This document shows positions 15,728 to 23,710 of a stretch of DNA of 25,137 nucleotides, in pieces. Made by a program: the position numbers and the translations under genes. The notes beneath the pieces are model-generated. The model ran no database searches and had not been told where the DNA came from. It was given only the letters and a program-made list of their open reading frames with translations. Positions within the stretch are counted from its first letter, which is position 1, and each line of letters opens with the position of its first letter. This stretch comes from an uncultured Fusobacterium sp. (lineage in GTDB: Bacteria > Fusobacteriota > Fusobacteriia > Fusobacteriales > Fusobacteriaceae), in the NCBI GenBank assembly GCA_900542625.1, contig UQOH01000027.1, forward strand, positions 1-25,137, written 5' to 3'.

Positions 15728-16687
15728 ATGAAAAAATATAGTTTTGAAGAATTAGGATTAGAAAACACAAGAGAGATGTTTAAAAGAGCAAATGAAAATG
15801 GATATTCAGTTCCAGCTTTCAATTTCTGTAATATGGAGCAGCTTCAGGCAATTCTTTCAGCCTGTGCAGAGGCAGAAAGTGATGTTATACTTCAAATTTC
15901 TGCAAGTGCAAGAAAATATATTGGAAAAGAAACTCTTCCTTTAATGGTTAAAGGAGCAGTGAAAGAGATAAGGGAGCAGGGATCAAAAATATCTGTAGCT
16001 CTTAATCTTGATCATGGAAAAGAAATTGATATGATAAAAGACTGCCTTGATTATGGTTTTTCATCAGTAATGATAGATGCTTCAAAATATGATTTTGAAA
16101 AAAATATAGAGATTACTAAATCAGTAGTTGAAATGGCAAAAGAATATGGAGCGTCAGTAGAGGGAGAAATTGGAGTAATCAGCGGAACAGAAGATGAACA
16201 TAAAGCTGATGAAAGTCTTTTTACAAAACCTGAAGAGGCAATTGAATTTATTCAAAAAACAGGAGTAGATTCTCTTGCAATAGCAATAGGAACAGCTCAT
16301 GGAGCTCATAAATTTAAACCTGGTGAAGATCCAAAATTAAGACTTGATATTTTAGAAGAAATAAGAGAAAAAATAGGAAGTTTTCCTATTGTTCTTCATG
16401 GTTCTTCTTCAGTGCCACAAGACTTTATAAAAAGATTTAAAGAGTTCGGCGGAGTTGTTAAAGATGCAATAGGAATTCCTGATGAAGAGTTAAGAAAAGG
16501 ATCAAAATCAATAGTTACAAAAATTAATGTTGATACAGACGGAAGACTTGTTTTTGTAAGCAGCCTTAGAAAAAATCTTACTGAAAATCCAAAAGAGATG
16601 GATTTGAAAAAAGTTTTTGAATATCCTAGAGAAGAGATGAAAGAATTTTATAAGAAAAAAATAAATTCAGTTTTTAAAGTTAAATAA
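15728..16687 (+). CDS. Class II (zinc) fructose/tagatose-bisphosphate aldolase family protein
   Basis: Predicted to split a ketose bisphosphate into DHAP and glyceraldehyde 3-phosphate. Class II motifs in 319 residues: catalytic D95 and zinc ligand H96 in NLDHG, acidic VEGEIG at 144-149, zinc ligands H191 (GTAHGAH) and H224 (LHGSSS), and INVDTDGRLVF near 266-276. FbaA, GatY/KbaY and related aldolases share these residues, so stereochemical preference is not readable. The ribosome site AGAGG is inside the end of the kinase gene, two bases of spacing. Its place behind a PTS and a kinase suggests a dedicated catabolic aldolase rather than the glycolytic one. A strong terminator follows. Confidence 0.88.
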   Translation: MKKYSFEELGLENTREMFKRANENGYSVPAFNFCNMEQLQAILSACAEAESDVILQISASARKYIGKETLPLMVKGAVKEIREQGSKISVALNLDHGKEIDMIKDCLDYGFSSVMIDASKYDFEKNIEITKSVVEMAKEYGASVEGEIGVISGTEDEHKADESLFTKPEEAIEFIQKTGVDSLAIAIGTAHGAHKFKPGEDPKLRLDILEEIREKIGSFPIVLHGSSSVPQDFIKRFKEFGGVVKDAIGIPDEELRKGSKSIVTKINVDTDGRLVFVSSLRKNLTENPKEMDLKKVFEYPREEMKEFYKKKINSVFKVK

Positions 16688-16696
16688 AAAATAGAT

Positions 16697-16731
16697 AAAA
16701 AGCTCTCTTAATTAATGCAGAGAGCTTTTTA
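16697..16731. terminator. Bidirectional terminator between aldolase and phnW
   Basis: AAAAAGCTCTC (16697-16707) pairs perfectly over 11 bp with GAGAGCTTTTT (16720-16730) around a 12-base loop. Terminal A and T runs make it usable on both strands, ending the PTS operon and the convergent phosphonate operon. Confidence 0.93.
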
Positions 16732-16754
16732 TTTATATAGATATTTTTATATTT

Positions 16755-17882
16755 TTATTTCCAGTCTATAGATTTTTCAATAACTTCTAAAAGTTTTTTA
16801 ATATCTTCAGGATAAACCTCTCCAATATTTCCAATTCTGAAACTTTCCACTTCTGTTACTTTTCCTGGATATATTACAAATCCTTCTTTTTTCAGATTCT
16901 GATAAAATCTTTCAAAATTGTATTTTTCAGATTCTGGAGCAATAAAAGATGTAATGATAGGAGACTGATATTCATCAGAGATAAGAGTTTCAAAACCAAG
17001 TTTTTTCATTCCATCTCTAAGAACTTTGTTATTTTCAGTATATCTTTTTTCTCTGGCTTTTATTCCTCCCTCTTCTTTCAGTTCTGCAAGAGCCTGATAA
17101 AATGCTCTCACTGTATGAGTTGGAGAAGTGAAACGCCATTTTCCGTGATTTTCTTCCATAGTTTTCCATTGGCTGTATAAGTCAAGAGCAAGAGAACGAG
17201 CTTGTCCTGCACAGTTTTTCAAAACGTCTTTTTTACAGATGATAAATGAAAATCCTGGAACTCCCTGAATACATTTATTTGATGAGCTGATTATAAAATC
17301 TGCACCAAGTTTTACTAAATCTATATCTACTCCGCCGAAACTTGACATAGCATCAACTATATAAATCTTTCCAAACTCTTTTACTATTTTTCCAATTTCA
17401 AATACAGGGTTTAAAATTCCGCTTGTTGTTTCACTGTGAACTACAGAAACATGAGTTATATCCGGATTGTTTTCTAAAAGCTCTCTCACTTTTTCAGGTG
17501 TAACTGCTGTTTTATCACCAAATTTTTCTATAACATAGTCTATTCCCAAAACAGATGCAATCTCTCCCATTCTGTTTCCATATGCTCCATTTGCAAGAAC
17601 AAGCAGTTTTCCATTATTTTTTGGAACAGCAGTTCCTATTACTGATTCAACTCCAAAGGAACCACTTCCCTGCATAAGAACAGTTGTATATTTATCTCTG
17701 TTTTCTTCATCTACACATAAACCAACAAGCTGTGCTCTTATATCTTCAACTATATTGTTATAATCCTTATCCCATGTACACCAGTCTTTAAGCATTGCTG
17801 TTCTCACTCCTGCACTTGTGCTTAATGGTCCCGGAGTAAGTAAAAGATAAGGTCTTTTTAAACATTCATCTAATCTATCCAT
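16755..17882 (-). CDS. phnW: 2-aminoethylphosphonate-pyruvate transaminase
   Basis: PLP enzyme converting 2-aminoethylphosphonate plus pyruvate to phosphonoacetaldehyde plus alanine, the first step of 2-AEP breakdown. The N-terminus has the PhnW signature YLLLTPGPLSTSAGVRTAML at 12-31 followed by CTWDKDYN at 35-42. D177 (IVDAMSSFGG) contacts PLP, and the Schiff-base lysine is K203 in SSSNKCIQGVPGF. The 375-residue length matches the family. It is the last gene of the minus-strand operon, 40 bases after phnX, with a GAGGAGA ribosome site. Its product is the substrate of PhnX. Confidence 0.95.
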   Translation of the reverse strand: MDRLDECLKRPYLLLTPGPLSTSAGVRTAMLKDWCTWDKDYNNIVEDIRAQLVGLCVDEENRDKYTTVLMQGSGSFGVESVIGTAVPKNNGKLLVLANGAYGNRMGEIASVLGIDYVIEKFGDKTAVTPEKVRELLENNPDITHVSVVHSETTSGILNPVFEIGKIVKEFGKIYIVDAMSSFGGVDIDLVKLGADFIISSSNKCIQGVPGFSFIICKKDVLKNCAGQARSLALDLYSQWKTMEENHGKWRFTSPTHTVRAFYQALAELKEEGGIKAREKRYTENNKVLRDGMKKLGFETLISDEYQSPIITSFIAPESEKYNFERFYQNLKKEGFVIYPGKVTEVESFRIGNIGEVYPEDIKKLLEVIEKSIDWK

Positions 17883-17922
17883 TTTTTATATTTCTCCTCT
17901 TTATATATTTGTTATCTCTGAG

Positions 17923-18726
17923 CTAGGCTCTTTCCCCTGCTGCTAATTTATTGTTTATAATTTCTATTGCCATAGGAACTTTTGAAATATCTTCAATTAC
18001 CATGTGAGCTCCTGCTGAAAGCATTTTTGCCTCAACTTCTGCCATTTTTGTTTTTAATTCTTCTTGAGAAAGTTCTTTTACTTCATCTTCAGAAAGCCCA
18101 AGTTCGCTGCTTCCTTTTAAAACTCCGATTGTCCATACTTTTGCATTTCTTCCCTCTTTGATGTCAGAAATTGTATCTCCTATTTTTAAAACACAGTCTA
18201 AATCTCCAACTTTTAATTCATTCATATTTTTAAATATCATATATGGGAAAGGTCTTCCGGCAGAAACAGATGAAGGAGTTACATAAAAATCAGGTGAATA
18301 TCCTTTTTCTGCTGCTTTAGGAACAACAATATCCATCATTTCTTGAGTATATCCTGTTGTTGAACCTATTTTTATTCCATTGTTTCTTAAAACTGCCATT
18401 GTTTCAAGGCAGTGTGGAACAGGTGTTGTATACTCAGCAAGAATTTTAAAAAGTTTTTCTTCAAATCTGCTGTACATATCTTTAACATCATTCATATTCC
18501 ATTCTCTTCCATATTTTTTATTCCATAAATCTGCCACTCTCTCACCTGAAAGCATTGCTTTAATATGGTCTATTTTTAAAAGTCCCATAGGAGCTCTTGC
18601 CTCTTCAAGAGTAACCTCAATTTCCTTTTCTTTAAATACTTCAAGAAATACTTTTACAGGAGCAAAACATCCATAATCAACTGTTGTTCCTGCCCAGTCA
18701 AAGACTGCTAATTCAATTTTTTTCAT
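17923..18726 (-). CDS. phnX: Phosphonoacetaldehyde hydrolase (phosphonatase)
   Basis: HAD-superfamily enzyme cleaving the C-P bond of phosphonoacetaldehyde to acetaldehyde and phosphate. The nucleophile D10 is in VFDWAGTTVDYGCFAP. The phosphonatase-specific Schiff-base lysine K51 is in APMGLLKIDHI. HAD motif II appears as STTGYT (near 117), and the late acidic motif as KIGDTISDIKEG (near 181). The 267 residues are the full usual length. The start follows TTAGGAGAT. The gene lies 11 bases after the permease gene, so uptake and catabolism are one transcription unit. Confidence 0.95.
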   Translation of the reverse strand: MKKIELAVFDWAGTTVDYGCFAPVKVFLEVFKEKEIEVTLEEARAPMGLLKIDHIKAMLSGERVADLWNKKYGREWNMNDVKDMYSRFEEKLFKILAEYTTPVPHCLETMAVLRNNGIKIGSTTGYTQEMMDIVVPKAAEKGYSPDFYVTPSSVSAGRPFPYMIFKNMNELKVGDLDCVLKIGDTISDIKEGRNAKVWTIGVLKGSSELGLSEDEVKELSQEELKTKMAEVEAKMLSAGAHMVIEDISKVPMAIEIINNKLAAGERA

Positions 18727-18737
18727 TCTTTCATCTC

Positions 18738-20456
18738 CTAATTATCTTTATTTTTAATTTTTTTATTTTTCACTATTTTTAAAATTATCTGATAAATTAT
18801 TTTTATAATTATATTTGTTCCCAAAATCACAATAGACATTGCTGCTGCTTTGGCTGTTTCTCCTGCATCATCAAGGTTGATTACTGCCACTGCCAGAAGA
18901 TTAAGGTTTGATGTATAAAGAAAAACAAGTGCTGAAATAGTTACCATTGAGTTTATGAAATAGTAGAAGAATATTTCAAGAACTGCATCAAGGCACATAG
19001 GCAGTGTTACATGAGCAAATGTTTTGTACCACGGAATTCCTATTGAAAGAGAAACTCTTTCAAACTCTTTATCCAGTTTCTTTAAAGCTGTATTTGCTGT
19101 TAAAAAAGAGATTGAATAAAAGTGAATTACATTGGCAAGAACCATAATCCACATTGTTTTATACAGAAAGTGAAATGGATTTCCAATGTTCATATTTGTA
19201 AAAGGTATTCCGAAAGATGTTTTGTTAAAGAAAAATATAAATGAAATACCTATAACCATTCCTGGCAGAGCAAGAGGAACTATTGAAAGAAAGTAAATCA
19301 TCTTATCAATAATTGTTTTCTTTTCTTTCTTTTCAATAAGATATGCACTCATAAATGTAAGAACAGTTCCCACAATTCCTGAAAGCAGTGCCAGAATAAA
19401 AGAATTTTTAAAGAACAGAGCCACTCCTCCGTTATAGTCATAAAATTTAAAGTTTTTCAAACTTAAACTTAAATCATAAGGCCATAATTTTGAAAAAGCA
19501 GAAATAAAAATTGTGATAAAAACTGAAATGATACAGATACATATTGCTGTCATATAGATGTAATAAAATGTATCTCTTATTCTGTCTTTTTTTGGAGTGT
19601 ATGCTTTTGATTTTGCATTAAACACCACACTTTGTTTTTTCTGAACTTTCTGGTCTATAATAAAAGCTATTACAGAAGGAATAAGAAGAATAATGCTTAC
19701 TACTGCTCCCATTGCCATATTATTCTGTCCCACAACTTTTATATACACATCTGTTGCAAGAACGCTGTAGTTTCCTCCCACAACTTTTGGTGCTCCAAAA
19801 TCTGTGAAAGTAAGAATAAATGCAATAATAAATGATGAAATAAATCCATATTTTATATTAGGCAGTGTTATTGTGAAAAATTTTCTCAGACTGCTTGTTC
19901 CAAGCATATCTGCTGCTTCATACAATCTGTAATCTGTTACAGAAAGAGCTATGTTAAGAACTAAGAAAACCTGCGGGAATATATAAAGAACTTCTGCAAT
20001 AATTATTCCTGTTGGCCCGTAAAGATTTATATCCCATGCAAGAGCAGGAAATCTTTCTAAAAATCCGGTTGTTATTACTCCTTTTCTTCCAAACATATAC
20101 ACAAGAGCTATTCCGTGCATCATTGTAGGTGCGAAAAGAGGCAGCATTCCAATATATTTAAAAGTTTCTTTAAATTTAATTGTTGTTCTCTGTATTCCAT
20201 AAGCAAATGTAAAAGCCAGAACTATTGAAACGATACTTGAAATTATAGAAATAAACAGAGTATTTTTCAGAGAGATTATTGTATTTCTGTTTGTAAAATA
20301 TTCATAGAAATTTTTTAATCCTATAAATTCCCCTGCATTATTTTGAAAAGATTTTGCTATAAGAAGTCCCAAAGGACAAATAATAATCACAGCAAGAAAT
20401 GCAAGTATAAACAGAGTGAGAATTTCTTTAATTACTTCGTCTTTTGTTTTTTCCAT
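18738..20456 (-). CDS. ABC transporter fused double permease, probable 2-AEP importer
   Basis: Inner-membrane component of 572 residues with two tandem binding-protein-dependent permease halves (roughly 1-275 and 285-572), each with about six membrane segments. Each half carries an EAA-type coupling loop: AADMLGTSSLRKFFTITLPNI near 182-202 and VSLSIGIPWYKTFAHVTLP near 475-495. E. coli-type systems usually have two separate permeases (PhnU and PhnV in Salmonella). Fused pairs are known in the iron and thiamine importers FbpB and ThiP, so the family assignment rests partly on neighbours phnX and phnW. It starts two bases after the ATPase stop codon. Confidence 0.87.
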   Translation of the reverse strand: MEKTKDEVIKEILTLFILAFLAVIIICPLGLLIAKSFQNNAGEFIGLKNFYEYFTNRNTIISLKNTLFISIISSIVSIVLAFTFAYGIQRTTIKFKETFKYIGMLPLFAPTMMHGIALVYMFGRKGVITTGFLERFPALAWDINLYGPTGIIIAEVLYIFPQVFLVLNIALSVTDYRLYEAADMLGTSSLRKFFTITLPNIKYGFISSFIIAFILTFTDFGAPKVVGGNYSVLATDVYIKVVGQNNMAMGAVVSIILLIPSVIAFIIDQKVQKKQSVVFNAKSKAYTPKKDRIRDTFYYIYMTAICICIISVFITIFISAFSKLWPYDLSLSLKNFKFYDYNGGVALFFKNSFILALLSGIVGTVLTFMSAYLIEKKEKKTIIDKMIYFLSIVPLALPGMVIGISFIFFFNKTSFGIPFTNMNIGNPFHFLYKTMWIMVLANVIHFYSISFLTANTALKKLDKEFERVSLSIGIPWYKTFAHVTLPMCLDAVLEIFFYYFINSMVTISALVFLYTSNLNLLAVAVINLDDAGETAKAAAMSIVILGTNIIIKIIYQIILKIVKNKKIKNKDN

Positions 20457-20458
20457 GA

Positions 20459-21442
20459 TTACACCCTGTTCTCAAAAGACATATAATAATTTTCATCAAA
20501 TTCTAAAAGAAACTTGCTTCCCACTTGAAGATTTTTTTCATCAACCATATCACATGGAACTTCAACTTTCAGCATATTCTTATTGTTCTTGAAGAATAAT
20601 CTGTATGAAGGTCCAAGATATTCCCAGCCTTCAACCTCTCTCATAATAGTTTTGTTCGGGCTTTCTGTATTAACTTCTGAAACTACTTTTATATGTTCAG
20701 GACGAATTGAAGTTCCGTCACTTAAGAAATTAATTTTTCCGATAAAGTCTGCCACAAAAAGTGATTGAGGTTTTTCATAAATCTCTCTTGGAGTTCCTAC
20801 CTGCATAACAACTCCAGACTGCATAACCATTATTTTATCTGACACAGAAAGAGCTTCCTCCTGATCATGTGTTACCATTATTGTTGTAAGTCCCAGTTTC
20901 TTTTGCAGCATTTTAATATCATTTCTCAGTTTCTCTCTTACTTTTGCATCAAGAGCTGATAAAGGTTCATCAAGAAGAAGTACATCCGGTTCAAGAGCTA
21001 TTGCCCTTGCAAGAGCAACTCTCTGCTGCTGTCCTCCGCTCATCTCATTTGGATATTTTCCGCTTATTCCGGCTAAACCTACCATTTCAAGAACTTCCAA
21101 AACTTTATTTTTTATAACATCTTTAGGCATTTTTTTATTTTCAAGTCCGTAAGCTATATTTTCCCATACAGTCATATTTGGAAAAAGTGCATAAGACTGG
21201 AAAACTATTGAGAAGTTTCTTTTTGAAGGATGAAGATTTGATATATCTTTTCCCTTTAAAAATATATGCCCTGAATTAAGTTCTTCAAGCCCTGATATAA
21301 CTCTTAAAAGAGTTGTTTTTCCACAACCTGACGGTCCAAGAAAAGAGATAAATTCTCCCTGTTCAATAGTCAGGTTTATATCTTTTAATGCATGAAATTT
21401 TCCATAAAATTTATCAACATTTTTTATTTCTAAATAACTCAT
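20459..21442 (-). CDS. ABC transporter ATP-binding protein, probable 2-AEP importer
   Basis: Energy-coupling ATPase of 327 residues. Walker A GPSGCGKT at 36-43, Q-loop VFQSYALFPNMTV near 82, signature MSGGQQQRVALARA near 135, Walker B VLLLDEPLSALD near 156, and the switch His in VTHDQEEA near 193. The C-terminal about 85 residues form a TOBE-like regulatory domain with SIRPEHI, as in PotA/FbpC/PhnT-type ATPases. The start is placed at the ATG at 21442, preceded by GGAGG at about 7 bases. An in-frame GTG at 21466 would put the ribosome site inside the gene. Confidence 0.9.
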   Translation of the reverse strand: MSYLEIKNVDKFYGKFHALKDINLTIEQGEFISFLGPSGCGKTTLLRVISGLEELNSGHIFLKGKDISNLHPSKRNFSIVFQSYALFPNMTVWENIAYGLENKKMPKDVIKNKVLEVLEMVGLAGISGKYPNEMSGGQQQRVALARAIALEPDVLLLDEPLSALDAKVREKLRNDIKMLQKKLGLTTIMVTHDQEEALSVSDKIMVMQSGVVMQVGTPREIYEKPQSLFVADFIGKINFLSDGTSIRPEHIKVVSEVNTESPNKTIMREVEGWEYLGPSYRLFFKNNKNMLKVEVPCDMVDEKNLQVGSKFLLEFDENYYMSFENRV

Positions 21443-21474
21443 TATTTCCTCCGTTATTGAAAGCACAGCAGAAC

Positions 21475-22499
21475 TTATTTTTGTTCTGCTTTTGCTCCAA
21501 ATTTGTCACTCCATTTATCAAGAATTTCATCTTTGTGTGCTGCAAGCCAGTTAAAATCATTTTTTACAAGATGAGATACAGGGTCTTTAGGATATCCTTC
21601 TGGGATTGGATTGTTGATATCAACACTTGTTATTGCATATTGAGTTCCGTATAACTTCATCATCTCTTCTGAAATAGCCCAGTCTAAGAATATTTTTGCC
21701 TCTGGTTTAATATTATCTTTTTTAATAAGAGCATTTGCCTCAGAATCCCATCCTGAACCTGCTGCAGGGAAAACAACTTCAATAGGATTTCCCTCATTCA
21801 TAAGTTTTACGCAAGGATAGTCATAAGATATTCCAATGGATATTCTCCGTTTGCTGCCTGTTTAGCAGGTTTTGAACCTGAGTGAGTATATACTCCCATA
21901 TTTTCATGAAGTTTTTCCATATACTCCCAAGCTTTATCCTCTCCCATTATCTGCATAAATCCTGCTACTGCTAAAAATCCTGTTCCTGATGATGCTGGAT
22001 GAGGCATTGAAATAAGCCCTTTGTATTCTGGTTTTAACAGATCTTCGTATGTTTGAGGTACAGGAAGATTTAATCTTTCCATCTCTTTTGTATTTACTGC
22101 AAATGTTGCCATCCATGCATTATTTCCTACCCATACAGGAACAGGAGCTGCATCTTTAAATTTAGGATCAACTTTTTCTACTCCTTTTGGTGCATATGGC
22201 TCTAATAATCCTGCATTGTCAAGCATTAAAAGTCCTGATGCTGCTGTTCCCCATACTACGTCAGCCTGCGGATTTTCTTTTTCAGCCAGCACTTTTGTAA
22301 TTACAACTCCTGTAGAGTCTCTTGTAATGTTAACCTTAATATCTGGATAATGTTTTTGGAAATTTTCAAGGAACATTGGTATTTGTTCATTTTCCAGTGC
22401 TGTATATACATTTATCTCTTTTACAGGTGTACTGCTTTTTTCTGCTCCGCACCCTGTAATCATAAGTCCTGCCAATAAAACTGCTGCTAATTTTTTCAT
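21475..22499 (-). pseudogene. Frameshifted extracellular solute-binding lipoprotein of the 2-AEP ABC importer
   Basis: First gene of the phosphonate operon, now split into two frames. The N-terminal frame starts at the ATG at 22499 (GGAGGG upstream) with a lipoprotein signal MKKLAAVLLAGLMITGC (C17 acylated). It continues through INVYTALENEQ and DVVWGTAASG, typical of Fe3+/2-AEP-type type 2 binding proteins. It stops at 21807 after an aberrant tail, LEYLMTILA. The homologous C-terminal 108 residues continue in another frame to 21475. On the minus strand the break reads TATCCATTGG. Adding one A (TATCCAATTGG) restores EYP-IGISYDYPCVKL-MNEG and a single 341-codon frame. Without it the ligand-closing lobe is lost. 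A real mutation and a sequencing error are both possible; the site is not a homopolymer. Confidence 0.9.
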
Positions 22500-22546
22500 A
22501 ATATTTCCCTCCGTATACTTTACTTTATTAATTATCTGTACCAATT

Positions 22547-22575
22547 TTAATATAAGTCTGTAAAGCAGGTTTCAA
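22547..22575 (-). promoter_or_regulatory. Probable promoter of the phosphonate operon
   Basis: On the minus strand TTGAAA (22575-22570) and TATTAA (22552-22547) are spaced by 17 bases. The start would be near 22540, about 40 bases before the binding-protein ATG. This also argues against the in-frame TTG at 22544 as a translation start. It diverges from bioB. Confidence 0.55.
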
Positions 22576-22612
22576 TTTAAAGTAAAAAAAATGTAATTAA
22601 TGTTAACCTTTC

Positions 22613-22630
22613 TGTATATAAAAATATACA
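22613..22630. promoter_or_regulatory. 18-bp palindrome upstream of bioB, candidate operator
   Basis: TGTATAT-AAAA-ATATACA has perfect 7-base arms. It lies 51-68 bases before the bioB start, close to where a -35 region would be for the TATAAA at 22647-22652. It is the most symmetrical element in the bioB/phosphonate divergent gap. Very AT-rich, so chance is not excluded. Confidence 0.4.
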
Positions 22631-22680
22631 TTTCTATATATTAAATTATAAAATGTTCTTAAAAAACAGGAGGAACAAAA

Positions 22681-23649
22681 GTGGATATTAGAAAATATAT
22701 AGAAACAGACATCACCAAAGAAGAGGCTTTAAGCCTTTATAATTTAAAAGGAAGCAGACTTATGGAGCTTTTTGTTGCTGCAAATGAAATAAGAGAGAAA
22801 TACTGCGGAGATATTATTGAAACATGTACAATTACAAATGCCAAATCCGGAAAATGCAGTGAAAACTGTAAATTCTGTGCTCAGTCTGCTGTATATAACA
22901 CAAATATTGAAAGCTATCCTTTAAAAAATATAGATATTTTAAGACAAGAGTATGCTGAGGCTGAAAAACATAAAAGCAACAGATTTGGAATTGTTACCAG
23001 CGGAAAAGGAATGAGAGAGGGAACAGAGGACTTTAACAGCCTTTTAACTTTTATAAAAGAGGCAACAGAAAAAAATAAAGATATGGAAATCTGCTGCTCT
23101 TTAGGTATTCTTTCTGAGAGTGAAATGGAAGCACTAAAAAATGCAGGAGCAAAAAGATATCACTGTAATCTTCAAACTTCTCCTGAAAAATATGGAGAGT
23201 TTGCTGCCACTACCCACTCTGTACAGGACAGAATAGATACAATAAAAAATGCTAAGAAAGCAGGACTTGATGTGTGTGCCGGAGGAATAATCGGAATGGG
23301 AGAAACATGGGAAGACAGAATTGATCTGGCTTTTGCTTTAAAAGAGCTTGATGTTGAAGGTGTGCCTATTAATATTTTAAATCCTATAAAAGGAACTCCA
23401 CATGGAATAAGAGAAATTCTTGATATTGATGAGGTTTTAAAAACTATTGCTGTTTACAGACTGATTCTTAAAGATAAAAATATAAAGATTGCTGCTGGAA
23501 GAGAGAATATTTTTAAAGACTTTATGGGAAGCGGATATCTTGCAGGAGCAAACGGAATGCTTGTTGGAGGATATCTTACTGTTAAGGGAAGAGATATCCA
23601 GGATGATTTTAATTTTATAAAAAATATTCAAAAAATATGGAAAAAATAG
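22681..23649 (+). CDS. bioB: Biotin synthase, atypical auxiliary-cluster residues
   Basis: Radical SAM enzyme inserting sulfur into dethiobiotin to form biotin. The SAM [4Fe-4S] motif CSENCKFC supplies C59, C63 and C66. The BioB-specific regions are recognisable: ICCSLG (C138, C139), YHCNLQTSPEKYG (161-172), DVCAGGIIGMGET (C199), VPINILNPIKGTP, and AAGRE with R274. Compared with E. coli BioB, the first [2Fe-2S] cysteine (C97, in RFCMGAA) is replaced by G103 in RFGIVTSGKG. The usual YNHNLDTS instead reads YHCNLQTS, gaining C162. This suggests a different auxiliary cluster, as reported for the anaerobe (type II) biotin synthases. The start is GTG with CAGGAGG at 22667-22673; no nearby ATG is as well placed. 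No other biotin genes are in the window. Confidence 0.9.
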   Translation: MDIRKYIETDITKEEALSLYNLKGSRLMELFVAANEIREKYCGDIIETCTITNAKSGKCSENCKFCAQSAVYNTNIESYPLKNIDILRQEYAEAEKHKSNRFGIVTSGKGMREGTEDFNSLLTFIKEATEKNKDMEICCSLGILSESEMEALKNAGAKRYHCNLQTSPEKYGEFAATTHSVQDRIDTIKNAKKAGLDVCAGGIIGMGETWEDRIDLAFALKELDVEGVPINILNPIKGTPHGIREILDIDEVLKTIAVYRLILKDKNIKIAAGRENIFKDFMGSGYLAGANGMLVGGYLTVKGRDIQDDFNFIKNIQKIWKK

Positions 23650-23662
23650 ACAGTTTCTCTTT

Positions 23663-23690
23663 TTAATATGATATAATTAAATCATATTAA
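23663..23690. promoter_or_regulatory. Promoter embedded in a 28-bp inverted repeat before the regulator gene
   Basis: TTAATATGAT (23663-23672) and ATCATATTAA (23681-23690) are perfect 10-base arms around 8 bases. The extended -10 TGA-TATAAT occupies 23669-23677, spanning the left arm and the centre. A loose -35 (TAGACA, 23647-23652) overlaps the bioB stop. A protein bound here would block the promoter, so autoregulation by the downstream HTH protein is the simplest reading. As RNA it could also form a weak hairpin. Confidence 0.6.
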
Positions 23691-23710
23691 TCTTTTAGGA
23701 GTAACAAACT

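Noticed and set aside
12604..16687. Ascorbate utilisation operon
   Set aside because: The IIC is UlaA-like, but no ascorbate lactonase, decarboxylase or epimerase genes are present, and the kinase and aldolase fit a different route.
14829..16687. Sulfosugar (sulfo-EMP) kinase and aldolase pair, from YihV-like motifs in the kinase
   Set aside because: The shared motifs (FHGAF, GGR..IP) are common in ribokinase-like enzymes. There is no sulfoquinovosidase, isomerase or sulfonate exporter.
21443..21466. Extended GTG start for the ABC ATPase
   Set aside because: The GGAGG ribosome site lies inside this extension, directly before the ATG at 21442.
21807..21842. Programmed ribosomal frameshift in the binding-protein gene
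   Set aside because: No slippery heptamer, stimulatory structure or family precedent is visible. A one-base deletion explains the break exactly.
22600..22631. BirA-like half-site ATGTTAACC followed after 14 bases by AATATACAT, upstream of bioB
   Set aside because: The left half resembles Firmicutes biotin operators, but the right half matches its symmetric partner at only 5 of 9 positions. The overlapping TGTATAT palindrome is a better-formed element.
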